64,000 nt of DNA from positions 48,479 through 112,478 of the forward strand of contig CAMKSE010000013.1 in assembly GCA_946415365.1 (NCBI GenBank), given 5' to 3'. The stretch is from an uncultured Prevotellaceae bacterium. GTDB lineage: Bacteria; Bacteroidota; Bacteroidia; Bacteroidales; Bacteroidaceae. The translations under genes and the position numbers were made by a program. Positions within the stretch are counted from its first letter, which is position 1. Each line of letters begins with the position of its first letter. This document shows positions 63,608 through 64,000 of this stretch, piece after piece. Under the pieces are notes generated by a model, which searched no databases, was not told where the DNA came from, and was given only the letters and a program-made list of their open reading frames with translations.

Positions 63608-64000
63608 TTATTTCGGTTGAAGACTCTGTCGGTATTCGCTGGGGGACTGGCCAAGATGCTTGGTGCAGTAACGGCTGAAGTAAGAGAGCGATGTGAAGTT
63701 CATCAGGTCGGCTATTTGGGTGAGGGACAGGCGTTCATCATTCAGATAGTCTTTCAATATAGGTACGGTGTGTCGGTCGATGTATGAGGTGACACTGTGT
63801 CCTGTCACACGTTTGATGGTGGCAGAAAGATATTTGGGCGATACGTTCAGCCGTTCGGCATAGTAGCTCACATCACGCTCCGTTCGGCTGATGCCAGTAG
63901 CAAGCAGAGCCATCAGTTGTTTCACGATGTAGGCTGTGCGGTCGGTATGGGTGTCTGTTGCATCACGTTGGGCATGGGCCTCGAAGATGTCGTACATCAT
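63608..64000 (-). CDS. AraC-family transcriptional regulator, 5' partial
   Basis: The C-terminal ~130 residues of an AraC/XylS-type activator; the gene continues past the window edge, so the ATG there may be internal. The two helix-turn-helix units are clear: YYAERLNVSPKYLSATIKRVTGHSV and LTQIADLMNFTSLSYFSRYCTKHLGQSPSEYRQ, the latter being the family signature. The effector-binding domain is outside. It lies about 105 bp beyond the displaced ppdK end, just at the edge of the accessory block. The target is unknown. Confidence 0.9.
   Translation of the reverse strand: MMYDIFEAHAQRDATDTHTDRTAYIVKQLMALLATGISRTERDVSYYAERLNVSPKYLSATIKRVTGHSVTSYIDRHTVPILKDYLNDERLSLTQIADLMNFTSLSYFSRYCTKHLGQSPSEYRQSLQPK

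Overview
The window is chromosomal DNA from a Bacteroidota bacterium, most likely a gut or rumen Prevotella-type species (Prevotellaceae). The evidence is: TAnnTTTG -7 promoter boxes ahead of most transcription units; families typical of the phylum (DUF1573, DUF5686, DUF6057, thioester-less alpha-2-macroglobulin, DUF4143 ATPase, S16 with an Ala/Lys tail, paired ExbD genes); MeaB of the propionate route; and LPS/Kdo genes. No rRNA, tRNA, CRISPR array or intact insertion sequence was recognised.

Layout. 1-2079: 3' part of an M49 dipeptidyl-peptidase gene and an AlkD-like HEAT-repeat gene. 2080-2928: the only long gene-poor stretch, packed with phased short repeats and bounded by a duplicated gene 3' end. 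2929-7094 (+): fur-purA-hisS-SGNH esterase. 7117-9219 (-): NDP-forming acyl-CoA synthetase. 9333-17953 (+): A2M, DUF1573 protein, meaB, ispH. 17957-23174 (-): kdsB followed by three Cache-domain membrane sensors, one a histidine kinase and one a kinase-like protein with no catalytic domain. 23277-33247 (+): MORN protein, YhcH family, glycogen branching enzyme, DUF6057, an ExbB-X-ExbD-ExbD energy-transducing module, TMEM43 family and a lipoprotein, closed by a hairpin terminator. 33293-45574 (-): uxaB-uvrA-DUF5686-addA-addB, with two DNA repair systems. 45725-54328: surface-glycan region (four glycosyltransferases, a flippase) in which rpsP and a SpoIIE phosphatase are embedded. 54349-57014 (-): phosphate-selective porin and rlmD. 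57240-59960 (+): ppdK. 60061-63342: accessory block (CarboxypepD_reg-like protein, XRE regulator, DUF2975, DUF4143 ATPase) sitting between two copies of the ppdK 3' end plus terminator. 63608-64000 (-): 3' part of an AraC-type regulator gene.

Three patterns stand out. (1) Twice in 64 kb the 3' coding end of a housekeeping gene is duplicated downstream of accessory DNA: 33 bp of the AlkD-like gene repeated 780 bp away, and about 92 bp of ppdK plus its terminator repeated 3,485 bp away. The copies still read in frame and differ by synonymous or conservative changes. This looks like integration or recombination at gene 3' ends that restores the gene. (2) Both segments carry tandem repeats phased to the DNA helix (11, 21, 22 and 33 bp). 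(3) At least fifteen loci hold short tandem repeats of 7 nt (sometimes 8, 9 or 15 nt), both in untranslated regions, where they often contain the stop codon, and inside reading frames, including UvrA, AddB, RlmD and four places in the A2M gene.
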